This document shows positions 1 to 11,032 of a stretch of DNA of 64,000 nt, in pieces (the first letter of the stretch is position 1; each line of letters starts with the position of its first letter). A program made the translations under genes and the position numbers. Source of the DNA: Buddleja alternifolia (taxonomy: Eukaryota; Streptophyta; Magnoliopsida; Lamiales; Scrophulariaceae); assembly GCA_019426215.1 (NCBI GenBank), contig CM033391.1:16728708-16792707 (forward strand), read 5' to 3'. The notes under the pieces were generated by a model. That model was not told where the DNA came from. It searched no databases and saw only the letters and a program-made list of their open reading frames with translations.

Positions 1-186
1 GCTTCAATATTTCGAGTTTGGAGAAGAAGAAGTTTTTCTCCATCATCATATTCATATTAACGAGTAAGTTTTATTCGTTATACGCTTTTAGATTCAATTA
101 TGCGAATTAGAGTACTAATTGGGTTTTCATTTTAATTTTTGAAATCCCTTCTGCTACGTTTATGCTTTTTCGAACGAAACCCAACA
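1..186 (+). mobile_element. 3' tail of an Angela-like Copia LTR
   Basis: The sequence ends in CCCAACA and closely follows the end of the LTR at 13470-15232 (a shared stretch around 'attcgtt...gattcaat.tgc'). Right after it, 187-200 is a decayed version of the tRNA-iMet primer-binding site seen at 15234. This is therefore the end of a 5'-type LTR in sense orientation, cut by the window's left edge. What follows is not the expected leader but inverted pol sequence, so the element is rearranged. Confidence 0.6.
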
Positions 187-200
187 GCCATCCGAACCAA

Positions 201-884
201 TCTTCCTTTATTGACTGAATACCTTCGGGAAGATCCGTAAGATTCTAGACTTGGTTCGAATACATCGAATTCATCTCTGTTTTCATCGCCTCAAGTCACT
301 TCTCAGAGTCTATATCCACCTTTGCATGGTTAAAAATAGAGGGATCATCTCCATGGTTTTCCTCAGCTACAGCATGAAAATCATGCCCTCCTTATTGCAG
401 ATAACCATATCTCTCAGGTAGCTGAGATTTTCTACTTGACCTATGCGATGGTGATTGCGTATGGATAGGTTCAGTTGGGGTTTCTTGATAGTGTTCTCAA
501 ATGGTGTTTCATTTTGTTCTTCCTGAACAATCTTTCTGCCTGCACCCGCTTCTCGAATGAACTTCTCTTCGAGAAAGTATGCATGTAAGGTAACAATGAT
601 CCTTTGATCATCGTGCAGGTAAAAGAGTTATGCCATGGAGTCTTTCGGGAAACCAATAAAATGATCCCTTAAAGACCTTGTTTCTAGTTTTTCTAACTTG
701 TCATTTTCACATGGGATGCACAACCCCATATCCTTATATGTTTAAGACTAGGCGTCTTTCCACTCCATATCTCATAAGAAGTCTTTGGAACAGACTTAGA
801 AGGAACTCGATTCAAGATGTCAGCTGCGGTAAGCAATGCATAACCCCAAAGAGATATCAGTATCTCTTTGTAATTGAGCATGGA
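201..884 (-). pseudogene. antisense Copia integrase/RT-linker fragment
   Basis: Reverse-strand translation gives the C-terminal part of a Copia integrase (881-693, with phrases such as SYEIWSGKTPSLKHIRIWG), then the variable linker (656-471), then the start of the RT domain (about 300-210, MNSMYSNQV). It matches the order of the same region in element C (57500-58070). Several stops and frameshifts break it, and no LTR closes it on either side. It is inverted relative to the LTR tail before it and the Sirevirus sequence after it, so it is a rearranged fragment. Confidence 0.7.
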
Positions 885-885
885 A

Positions 886-3662
886 CGTTCTAGCTATTGC
901 AAAAGATCCTGCTCTTATAGAGGAAAGTTCTTGTGCTACAGCTTTAGTTCCAGCTACTGCTGAAGTGTCAATCGATGTCCATCTGGATATTGAGATGACA
1001 GACGTACTAGCTATTGCAAAAGATGTTGCTGCCGAAGTTGCTGCAATTGAAGCTAAGGAACCTGCTCCCAAAGAGGTTCAAACATCAAACCTTGCTCTGG
1101 TTATAACAGAGGCATGCTCAGAAGTTCAGAGCGTTGCTGAAGACATTACCATACACAGACAATTCTTCAAGATGGACCCATTGAAGATAATTGATCACTC
1201 TATCAATTATATGCCTCCAGCTTTTGAAGACGACTTTATCCCAGTCGGCTACAATGAAGAAAGATACATAAATGCTGAGAATGGAGTAGCCGTGCTGATT
1301 GATATCGACAGGACCATCCGGAACACCGTATTTGATACAGAGTTGACCGAAGTGGAGAAAGCCTACTACTTGGCTGTCGAGCTTGGTAAAACTCCTGGTC
1401 AGATCCCTGCATTTTTTGCCATCCAAGAAGCAAGGAAGGGTGGTAGAACTCCCAGAGCTGATGTTGATTTGGGGTATTATCAAGATCTGGGACATAGCAA
1501 ACCAACTGGTTTTGCTCCAACTTCAACAGAAGGGTCTACGAGCGTATACCTGTTGAGTTTCTCAACCCAACAGAGGAAGTTCTGAACAGAGAGGGTTACA
1601 CTCACTTTCCTCATGTAGCCAACAGTGCAGATAATAAGCGTTCAGCCCATCCCCTTTATCTTTGGAAAAATAAAGGAGTTCATGCCGATGAGCGTCTAGC
1701 TTCTGTAATCGATGTGATTCAAGCCAAGGACGATGCACATTTTGACAGTGTTTGGAACGCAAGCTATCACACTGATAAATACAGTTTTGAATCCATCCGG
1801 GACATACACCATGAAGGCATTCGAGCGTTGCTCAATGCAGGGCGTATATTGGCATAGGCATGCATGACAAGAAGCGTCAGTTTGCCAAGTATTGCCTTAA
1901 GAAGCATCAAGAGCGAGTTGGACCTATTGCCAAGCTATCCTTAGTTCATCAACAGATAGAGCAGTTTCTGCGTCAAGTGCTGCACAGACTCTCCATCACT
2001 CCTCTCCAATTCAACGCTCAAGCGTCCACCAGTGGCAGTTCATCAGCGTCTTGCTTGAACTTCTCTCCAAGCTACTGTGATGACAACTTTAGATTGATGA
2101 TGAAGATCATGGCTCCTATTCCCCACTTTGACAAGATCTTCACTGAAAATTTGCTGAAGCCCAATGGCTCGAGGATTCGCAACTTCCAAGGTTATCCACT
2201 TCTACCTTCTATCAGACAGGAAGTAACCGACCATTATTTCTCCGCTTGAACGCAATCAAGGCATCGCTCGAGCAGTGTATCCGTATTTAGAAGAATACTA
2301 TCGCATGTACGTGCCTGAAGCTCACAAGTCCGAGCGTCTTCCTACGGATAGGATTATTGGATTTTCTTTTATATACTGCCCAGACACATTATTTCTCATT
2401 CCAAAGCCGTAGTCAAAGATCTTTCCAAATCACGTATTGGACATTATCGGTCCAATGTATGTCTGAGCCCGAGACAGTCCTCTTTGCACCTTCATTCAAG
2501 GGACCTGCATCTCTCGCTCACGACTAACTGAACTTCTGGAAGCTGCTTCAGATTCTTATGCAGCTATAGCCAGGTGGAATTTCCAATTCGATGACTTTCG
2601 CTAAGAAGAGTCAGTTTTCTGCTTGAGGAAGTGCCTGTGAGATTAATTGAAGAGTCTGCCCCAGCGTCCGCCTCAGAAGTTGTTAGCATTCCAGCGTCTG
2701 CTGAAGAACATGCTCAAGCGTCTCCACCAGAGGATAATCCTGACGCTCTTGAACTTGTTGATACTGATATGGCTGAGGATCTCCCAATTGAAGCCAAAGG
2801 CATAATTTTCGATCCAGCATATCAAGTTTCTTTTGACTCACTCAAACATACATCTAGATTTAAGCAACCGACTCCTCAAGCGGTTCCTTCGGATGTGAGT
2901 CAATCTTTTGGGCCTTTGCTGAAATCAGTTTTGGAGGAGGTAAGCAATCACGCTACTCAGAATGAATAAGCCCTCCACTAGATCAAGACTGACTTAGCCA
3001 AAATTAAGTCTCAGAACATGAGCGCTCAAGTCACCCACATGAAAGGTGCTGCTCAAGCGGCAGTTGGCGAATGCAGAAAAGAATTTCAAGAACTGCATGA
3101 TGCTACTATGGCAAACCAACTGACCAAGAAGGAGCATTTTGATAAGCACCTAGACTATCTTTCAGCCTCTGTTTCTCAGATTGCTAGTCAAGTTAGCCTA
3201 CTCACCGAGCATTTTTTGAAGGCTGATGATGGCAATAAGGGGGAAGGACAGAGAAGAGGCGAGAAGCGAAAAGCTTCTAGTTCAAGAGCTTTCATCCCTC
3301 CACTTAAGAGTCAAAATTTCTTTCAAATTTTGCTAGTTCCTTCAAGGGATTTGCTTGAACGGTTTGATGTTCCGTTCTCTCGACCGCCTATTCTAGAGCC
3401 TTCTGATCCGACGATTATTGCTAAAGAGCAAAAGAAGTCAGACTTCAGTAAAGCGTTCAGAGTATGCTTAAGGATGATAGGAATTGACCCGGTTGAATGG
3501 GATAAGCAATTTGTTGCTTATAAAAAGAGACAACAAGAAGAAAAGAAGACAGTGATAAATAAAGAACATGCTGCCATGATTAGGCTTGAAGAAAAAATTT
3601 CTGAAGCAATTAGGGCTGAAGTAAACAGAAGACTCAACCCTCAAGAAGAAGAAGATGATTAA
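886..3662 (+). pseudogene. Sirevirus L: remnant of the third ORF
   Basis: Open pieces at 965-1585, 1563-1857 (another frame), 1860-2249, 2631-2969 and 3018-3662 line up in order with ORF3 of element M. For example DIEMTDVLAIAK here corresponds to DMDMATVVDIAKK in M, and the acidic middle and Lys-rich C-terminus recur. The copy is old: frameshifts near 1550 and 1858, plus stops. A segment at 891-908 is repeated at 1007-1024, a local duplication. No transmembrane segment or known enzymatic motif was seen. The 5' part, including gag-pol and the region matching M's introns, is missing. The polypurine tract CAAAAAGGGGGAAAT (3891-3905) follows. Function unknown. Confidence 0.7.
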
Positions 3663-3905
3663 GAGCTGTTATTTACTTTGCATTATCTATATTCTTGTCT
3701 CTTATGTAATTTTTATTTTTTTGTTTGTTTGTTGTAAAATGCTTGTATTCATTGATATATATAAAATGCATTTTCAGTTGAAACATCTCGTTGAAGCTTA
3801 ACTAACATTAACTAACTTTATCTAACCAAAGCTAACTTTTATTTTGGTTGTCTAACTCTTGAACTATAAAAGAATAAGTATTGCCATCATCAAAAAGGGG
3901 GAAAT

Positions 3906-5426
3906 TGTTAGGAAATTTCATGTTAGATGTTTTGATGATGACAATTAGGATGTCTTGTTAGACCCCAAAATATGTAAGTTTGATTTTATAAGCTTTGAAG
4001 CGTTAGATTTGTAATAGGCTTTATATGCTTTGCTTTATTTTATTCTAGATTATTAGGCTAAGTATTTTAGGCTGAGCGTCTAATAATTTCTGAGTGAGCT
4101 TATCAGTAGTTAAGTTTGAAGACTCAAGCGCCTGAAATCTAAATGAATATGAAGATCTCCGAAGCGTCTAATTGACAAGCTACATCAAGCGTTGCTTATA
4201 GGTCAGAAATTACTCAAGGATGAATGAGCGTCTATCAGTGACTGATTTCACCTGAATTTATTTCTAAGTCCAGAAGGAGTTTTAATGCAAATATTCCCAG
4301 ATCATTGCCAACGGGCATTTATTTCAAACGCATTAAATGCTGATAAGAGCATTAAATGTAATAAGCTCTTTCGGATGTACGAAGAAGCCACCCCATTGAC
4401 TGTCAACTTTTACAAACTGCAGCACCAACTTTTGTGCAGCAAATTTTCAGGAAAAAAGACAAAAGTTGTTCACTCGCGGAAGTGAGAGACACGAGCTTGT
4501 GCATGTGTCAAACAGACACTTTTTCCAAGATTGCCTATAAATAAAACTTCAACAACAAGCCAAAACAACAATCAAATTTCCAAGCCAAATTGTTGTTGCA
4601 TTGAAGTCTCATTCCTTAAATTCTCAGAAAAGCCAGAATATTCAAGCAAAAAATTCCTTTTGCTTTTCTCAAAATTTCTGAGACAGTCAAGCAATATCTC
4701 AAACATTCTTTTGGAGAAACCCACATTACTATTGAGATATTACCAAGTTGTTTGAACTTTATCAAAATCAAACAAACCTTTAGAAAAACTCCATCCAAGC
4801 CTCGCGATCTGTGTGAAGTCGAAGTTGGATACTTGCATTATTTTTGGGTGAAAGAAGCAAGAGGATAGAAGTGTCTTGGAGCAGAAATCTGTGTGATCGA
4901 GGAGCTCAAGTCATCAATATCCATCTTTTCCTAATTTGTAGAAGATTCTGTGTGATTCTTTGAGAATCATTTTAGTGGATTGCCTCCAAGTGTTCAAGGA
5001 GAAGAATGACGTAGTTGAGATTACACCACCAAACGAACTTTATAAATATTGTGTTTTTTACTTTAGAGTCAAATTTCCATATTGTCATATCATTGCATAA
5101 ATCTGTTAAGTAGAACTCAATTGAACGCTAAACAACTAAAACACTTTCTGTGACGCTAAAGCTTTCAAACGAGAAGACTCTAAAATCATTCCATTGTGCT
5201 AACACTGATCAAAGAACTGAACGCTTAAACCTATCTGGTTATAGTATTCAAATCTTGAAGTCTAAGTTAACTTTGTAAAAACAATCTTCAATAGACGCTC
5301 AGTCAAGCGCCTATTTTTCAAGCGTCCAACCAATTTTAATACGAATATTTTTTAAGTCAAAAAAAGACTTCAGGGTCTATTCAACCCCCCCTACTAAACC
5401 TTTTCGTATGCCACTTGGGACCAACA
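3906..5426 (+). mobile_element. Sirevirus L: 3' LTR
   Basis: This 1,521-bp LTR starts TGTTAGGAAATTTC directly after a polypurine tract and ends CTTGGGACCAACA. It has the same start, the same C-tract near the end (seven C here) and the same overall order as the LTRs of element M. It ends the truncated element L, whose 5' LTR lies outside the window or is lost. The target duplication cannot be tested. The open frames inside (4285-4485, 4531-4755) have no protein character and are taken as chance. Confidence 0.88.
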
Positions 5427-5475
5427 ATTTCTATAAATTTTCATGATTTTTTTAAAATCAAAATCAAAATTTTAA

Positions 5476-5927
5476 GGGCCTGTTTGGTTGTGTTTTCAAT
5501 TTACTTTTTCCATTTTCATTTTCATCTAACAATAAAATACACACTTTACGCTGTTTTTAACTTAAAATATTCTCATTTTCATTCTCGTTTTAACGTTCCC
5601 AATAAATTCCATTAATTCCTTTAAAATTACATTTCACATTACTCGTCTCACAATTTCTTTTTATCACTTTTATCTATCATCTCCTTTTAATTTTTTAAAA
5701 GATTTTATGTTCTATCCTTTAAATTTTTAAATCCAATATTATTCATTTAATTATTATTTTTCAATCATTTCACACATCACAATCACCAATTTCAAATATT
5801 TTAAAAAACACAACCAAACACACCTACTTTTTTCCTTTTCTCACACAAAAATAAAAAAACTTATTCTCCCCATATATTTTTAAATGTGACGGTTGAAAAT
5901 GATATAAGAATACATCCAAACAGAGCC
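5476..5927. mobile_element. Tourist-like (PIF/Harbinger) MITE
   Basis: The terminal inverted repeats are GGGCCTGTTTGG at the left and CCAAACAGAGCC at the right (two mismatches when paired). A TAA target duplication flanks them at 5473-5475 and 5928-5930. The 452-bp body is AT-rich with no coding capacity. TIR sequence, TWA target and size fit Tourist-type MITEs. It sits between Sirevirus L and the promoter side of the ALOG gene. Confidence 0.75.
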
Positions 5928-5937
5928 TAAATATCCC

Positions 5938-6458
5938 CAAAATTTTTATCAAAATTTCAACAAATCAACTAATCCGGATATCGACACCGATATCAAATTT
6001 AATACATTGTATGCAACCAAAAGCAAAGGAAGCATTAGTGTGGAAAATGGAAGGAGGAGTGAAGTGAAAGGAGAGTGGAGGGGCCGCGGGATCGTTGAAT
6101 TGTAAACTTTGTCATATATCTTCTCATGGGGCCACCACGTGATGCAATACCCAATCTCCCCTCTCCAAGTCTCTATACTATTGTTACTGATTAATCACAA
6201 ACACAAAAGTCTAGTTCATTCTTCCATTTCCATTTTTTATCTCTCTTTCACACATACAGTGCGCACACAATTTATTCCCGAAAACAAACGCAGAATCTTC
6301 TAATCAAGAAATTCATGCGACCAAAAATCCTCCACCGCCAACAATCACACACCTAGCTAGCTACTTGTATGTGTTTATGATATCAAGTCAAATTTTGTAC
6401 TCCATCGTGGATATACTAGTGTATAAATATAACCCTCCCTTTTGAAGAACAAATAGAC
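5938..6458 (+). promoter_or_regulatory. upstream region of the ALOG gene
   Basis: This 0.5-kb stretch between the MITE and the start codon matches no repeat elsewhere in the window. It contains a G-box CACGTG at 6136-6141, a binding core for bZIP/bHLH factors, and a TATAAATA at 6422-6429. That TATA is only 29 bases before the ATG, so if used it leaves almost no 5' UTR; the real start may lie further upstream. The pyrimidine-rich 6221-6260 would suit a 5' UTR. Promoter assignment is inference from position. Confidence 0.45.
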
Positions 6459-7031
6459 ATGGATTCGACGTCATCCGGAGCGGGAGGAAGCGAAACGACG
6501 CCGTCGACAATGGCTATCAGCAGCGACGGAGCCGGGTCAACGGAGGCTGCGCCACCGCCGAGCCGCTACGAGTCTCAGAAGCGTCGCGATTGGAACACTT
6601 TCCAGCAGTATTTGAAAAGCCACAAGCCGCCACTGTCGCTGAATCGCTGTAGCGGGGCTCACGTGATAGAGTTCTTGAAGTACCTAGACCAGTTCGGGAA
6701 GACGAAGGTGCACGTGACGTCGTGCCCTTACTTCGGGCAGCCCAACCCCCCAGCGGCATGCGCCTGCGTGTTGAAACAGGCCTGGGGCAGCCTGGATGCC
6801 CTCATCGGACGGCTGAGAGCAGCCTATGAAGAGGACGGGGGCAGACGGGAGTCAAACCCTTTTGGAGCAAAGGCAGTGAGGATATATCTGAGAGAAGTTA
6901 GAGAAAGTCAGGTAAAAGCCAGAGGTATACCCTACGAGAAAAAGAAGCGTAAAAGACCTTCAACAAAGGGCGGTGATGTTGGAATTGGAAGTACTAGTGG
7001 TGGTGGAGATAGTGAAGTTGTCGGTGGTTGA
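6459..7031 (+). CDS. ALOG-domain protein, LSH6-like
   Basis: This is an intact 190-residue intronless gene encoding a plant ALOG (Arabidopsis LSH1 / rice G1) protein. These are small nuclear DNA-binding transcription regulators acting at shoot-meristem and organ boundaries, and in light and flower development. Residues 1-35 are low-complexity Ser/Gly/Ala. The ALOG domain spans about 36-160 ([55 protein letters not shown]). The zinc-ribbon insert ligands H85, C89, C101 and C103 are present. The nuclear signal KKKRKR is at 161-166, followed by a Gly/Ser-rich tail. The domain wording is closest to Arabidopsis LSH6 and its sister LSH5. The start is the first ATG of the frame, 39 codons before the domain's WNTF core. 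GC content is far higher than in the surrounding repeats. It is the only confident host gene here. Confidence 0.95.
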   Translation: MDSTSSGAGGSETTPSTMAISSDGAGSTEAAPPPSRYESQKRRDWNTFQQYLKSHKPPLSLNRCSGAHVIEFLKYLDQFGKTKVHVTSCPYFGQPNPPAACACVLKQAWGSLDALIGRLRAAYEEDGGRRESNPFGAKAVRIYLREVRESQVKARGIPYEKKKRKRPSTKGGDVGIGSTSGGGDSEVVGG

Positions 7032-7459
7032 CCGCGGGGTGATGGTGGTGGAACTACATGAGTGTCTGCCTGTGCCTGCTGCTACTAAACAAGTAAATAA
7101 TGCTACTACATAGTACGTCACAATCCAATTCTTTATAATACATTTGAAATTTTATATTTCTCTCTTAATTGTGAATTGTGGACTATATAATAATAATATA
7201 TATATAGCTGGAACCAGAGTTCTCACGACGAATCAATCAAATTCTCCCACTTCTTTTTTTTTTATGTTTTATCCCTTCCTTTTTAAATACTTTGGCCTGT
7301 ATGTGTGAATTAGACATATCTTAATTTATATATAATTTCAAAAATAATATTAAGTCCTAGGTTTTAATTTGGACACATGAAAAGAAAGGAAAAGGAGAGG
7401 CTTGAAAAGAATGGGAATAGAAAGGTTTTTTTCAAGAAAAGTAGAACTTGGTGATTAAC
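7032..7459 (+). other. 3' flank of the ALOG gene
   Basis: AT-rich sequence follows the stop codon, with AATAAT-type candidates for polyadenylation near 7095-7130 and 7187-7205 and a short (AT)n run around 7195. It probably holds the 3' UTR. Beyond about 7210 I see nothing identifiable until the SINE. Confidence 0.4.
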
Positions 7460-7642
7460 TTTTTTGGTTTATAACCAAGAGTGTCCGTCAGTCGGACGCC
7501 GGAGACTAATCACTTCGAAGCAGAAAGATCATTGAAGTGGGTACAGTATCTTTCAATAAAGTCTTTTCCATACACACGGCTAGGAATTGAACCCTGAACA
7601 ACATATTTAAAGAGCCCAACTATCTACCAATTGTGCTGAACC
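7460..7642 (-). mobile_element. tRNA-derived SINE, antisense
   Basis: Read on the minus strand, the right end begins GGTTCAGCACAATTGGTAG, an RNA polymerase III A-box-like segment. It is followed at 7593-7582 by GGTTCAATTCCT, a clean B-box. The left end is a short T-run (7460-7465), as expected for the A-tail of an antisense SINE. Size (about 180 bp) and order fit plant tRNA-derived SINEs. A convincing target duplication was not found; GGTG-containing words flank both sides. It is not a functional tRNA because no cloverleaf forms. Confidence 0.6.
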
Positions 7643-7715
7643 TTGTTGGTGCAATCTATTAGGTGCATAGTGCGAGGCTTTGAAACACGTAATTATGTTG
7701 CTAAAATGGTTCGTT

Positions 7716-8506
7716 GGGCCGAGGTTCAGCTTGAACGCAATTTGACCCTAATCATTATAAAGACTAGCTCTGCCACCAGTGTCTCATACTCCGGAAAAAT
7801 CATTAATTGACAAATTTCAACAAAAATATACATTGAGCGGAGGTTCCTTGAATTTCCTACACTAATGCACAATTTGCCACAGTTGTAGTACTTCACAGAC
7901 ACGGCACCCACAACCTTAGTGCCACTTTACTTTTACGCTTCAGCTCCTTGCCTTTCTTCTTCCATTTACCCTTCTTGGGTCCTAAGATCTTAAGTGGGGA
8001 GGAATATCCGACAAGTAGTATTGCCTTGTCCTTCCTCATTCCCGCCTCTGCGGTCTTCAACATGTCCAAAAATTCTGGCAAAGATGCATCCAAATTGTTC
8101 CTATTGAAGTTTACCATGAACTGACCCTAAGAACTAGGGAGTGACTTCAGCACAAGGTCTACTGACAACTTTCCGCTAATGAACACTTCCAGAGCAGCTA
8201 GTGTAAAGTAAACTAGTTGGACCATCTTAAGGACATGATCAATGACACTAGATCCCTCAATCATTCGAGCTCTGAAAATCTCTTTAAAGACTAGTTATCT
8301 CTATGTCCTAGTTTTCGCACCCAAGAGCTACTCTAAGTGGCAGATAATTCCTTTAGCACTCACCATATTCTCATGTTGCTTCTGGAGCTCGATGGACATG
8401 GACGCCATAACAAGGTACCATATGTGGATGTAATCCTCAGCCCACTTAATAAAGGTAACTCGTCCATCATCATTATTCTTATCGACTAAATGTAGAGGGA
8501 CCTCTT
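7716..8506 (-). pseudogene. Element G: antisense Copia gag remnant
   Basis: On the minus strand, 8117-7893 gives a typical gag C-terminal half (SLPEFLDMLKTAEAGMRKDK, then a Lys-rich linker). 8534-8328 gives the part before it (ASMSIELQKQHENM). Both resemble the gag of Angela/Tork-type Copia elements, with frame changes between pieces. It is interrupted on the right by solo LTR F; the gag start and leader resume beyond 10139. No pol or LTR of this element is recognisable near it. Confidence 0.65.
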
Positions 8507-10134
8507 TGTTGGTGTTTATGTCCTCAGATGCCACAAGATGATAGATTGTATAGGGTTTATTACTTGTAATTAAACTTCATGTATATAAGGCATTTGCATT
8601 GTTTTACTTATTGGCATTTGCAAGTTTGTAGACAATATTTAGTCCAAAAGATCAAGACAAATCTTTTACTCCCTTATGGGTTAAGGAGAAAGGCACTATA
8701 AGTATTTGGTACTTAATCTCTAAACTTGTTCGCAAGTCGAAGAACGTTTCAACTGGACATTGAAATTGGATAAGACTTGTATGACATGAGATTTGACATG
8801 GAAGTACCAGTTGAATGGGATAGTGGGAGCTTATGTCATAGACGCATCAGTGAGATTGATGAGTTCAACCATGACTCATATCTATTCTGTCACATGGGTT
8901 TCACTCTATGACAGTCAATGACAAAACAGATTGTGCGTATGAACCTTAGACTCGAAGAATCACGGTGAAGATGCACTTGTGATATGTAGTTAGATCCAAT
9001 TCACATGTAGGTGAGATACAAGTCAAAGTGCAACTTGATAGGCAAGTGGTAGTCTTAATTGATTTCAAGATGAAATTTATTTTCTCATAAGTGAATGAGC
9101 ATATGTCATATGCAATCATAAGTGAGTGGAGTCAAAAGTCTTTCGCATAGCAATTGGAGTTGTGTTAGACACAACAGTAAGCTCGGTGAGCTCGACTCAT
9201 TATGACTTAAGTATATAGTCAAGTCATGTGAGTTTGACTGAACCATGACTCTCACTTAACTAGATATAAAAATTAGAGCTTTATACTCATATAATATTCA
9301 CAACGGGAAAGGTTTTGAATGATTCTAATCATTCGTTCTCAATTGGGTTACAATGTGGGCCACGTGACTTGCTAAGTGTCACCCATATCCTTTGGTTCCT
9401 CCCAACGTCATTTGAGACGAACCTAAATAGTCGTGCTTAAAGGAATTGTAAAAGAAGTGTAGTTAATAATTAATTACTCATTAGATGAGATAATTATTAA
9501 TATATAAGATTAATTATTAATTAATTTTTTAGAGAAATAAATTAATAGATTAATTAATTATTGAATAAATAAATATTTAATTAAAATAATTTATCAAACA
9601 CAAAGACAAACGAGGCTGGAATAGGCATCCAATTGGACACCTATATGGGCAAAGTTAGGTGTCCACTAGGACGCCTAACACAAGGTCCTGTGTTGGCTTG
9701 GTGATCAAGTCATGTGATATTAAAAGTATATCGTATGTGACTTTTTGACCTAGTTGACTTCATTATCATATTAGCCTCCAAGAGAAAATTCCCTACTCTC
9801 CACTCTCAAGCTAGCCATCGCCCCCCTTAAGGAAGAAAATAGATTTTTTTTTCTTGGTTTTTGTGAGATAATTTAGAGACATCGACATATTTAGTGTTTG
9901 GATCAAATTTCAAGAAGCCAATTTTGGATTGCACGAAGATAGAATTTTTGTCAAGTTCTGGATTTCAAAGATTCACGAGGATCTCCCAAAATGAGGAAAT
10001 CTCCAATCAATCACTTCGCTACAAAGAGCAAGTCTTTCGTATTTACGATTTGAATATGCGATTCAGATGATGACTGCTTGAGAATTTAGTTTCAATTTTT
10101 CGTTGCGTATTTTTCGTTATATCGATTTCTGACA
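8507..10134 (+). mobile_element. Solo LTR F (Angela-like Copia)
   Basis: A 1,628-bp sequence starts TGTTGGTGTTTATG and ends TTTCTGACA. It is flanked by a perfect 5-bp duplication CTCTT at 8502-8506 and 10135-10139. The start resembles the LTR at 13470 (TGTTAGGATTATGCCCTCAGAT versus the CCTCAGATGCC word here), and the interior follows it in order. No internal region or second LTR is present, so it is a solo LTR left by LTR-LTR recombination. It interrupts gag remnant G. Confidence 0.85.
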
Positions 10135-10139
10135 CTCTT

Positions 10140-11032
10140 GTGTTAATGGTCCTTCCTCTCAGCAGGAAGGACTATTTTAAGGTTACGATACCAATCCAGA
10201 AAGTTGAGACTGGTAACGAATGGGTCTTTAACCATTTTTGTTTTAAGGCAAATAATCGGTATTCAATTTATTTACAAAGCCCACATATAATTTGGTCCTT
10301 AATTATTCGAGTCCCCTACAATTCTAATCAAATCTCACTACCTCTGAGAAAATATCAAGTTCCTTCGTGGGTTTGAGATCCAATTTCAATCAATCATTTT
10401 CCCCAATAATATTAGCCCATATGATTGCTTCAATGTATAGACGTACAGTCCGTCTACATCATTATGTACTTTTTAAATTGTTTTGTCTCATCTTTCCCAT
10501 GAACTCCATTAATATGGTCCCATATGGTACTTGATGTCAAGTTAGACCCATTAAACATTCATGGTTAATTATATGGCTTAGTGTGTCCCATGTATCATGA
10601 CCAACTAATACATGTCGAATGCACCAAAATATAATTTACTGTTATACAAGAATTTGTAGTACTCGCTAGTTCAACACTCTAAATTCTTATTATTAACTAA
10701 TTCGGTATTAAACAATCCTAATCAAATTAATCACAACATAAAAATCAAGAAGAGACTACGGATAAATAATCATTTAAACTAGCTTAAATTATTTAATTTA
10801 TTCTAATATTTTCTTTAGGTAATCAACGAAAACTTGGATCATAATCATAAAAACTTAACTGCTACAAGCACAAATCAAACAAAACAATTACATATTATGA
10901 ATATTTGCTAGCAATCAATTGTAATAGTAAATCAACTACTATGCATCTTAAATAATCATCTACACAATTATAAGCACTAAAATCAAATGAACAAAAGATA
11001 ATCAAATCATGAATAGATTAATATAAGCACCG
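10140..11032 (-). pseudogene. Element G: antisense gag start and leader
   Basis: Just right of solo LTR F, the minus strand reads NLKIVLPAERKDH, the start region of a gag like that before the insertion. From about 10366 onward it follows, word by word with changes, the leader of antisense element B at 29901-30200 (for example the 'gggtttgagatccaa' and 'cccattaaa.attc' segments). It is thus the 5' leader of the same kind of Copia element. It is non-coding and cut off by the Mutator-type element at its right. Confidence 0.55.

Noticed and set aside
820..1071. 83-codon minus-strand frame
   Set aside because: Shadow of the plus-strand Sirevirus ORF3 remnant, made of Ala/Ser repeats complementary to its Ala/Glu-rich codons.
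6517..6759. 80-codon minus-strand frame in the ALOG gene
   Set aside because: Shadow of a high-GC coding region; the plus-strand frame carries the whole ALOG domain.
7570..7642. tRNA gene
   Set aside because: B-box present but no foldable cloverleaf or anticodon arm; it extends into a SINE body with an A-tail.
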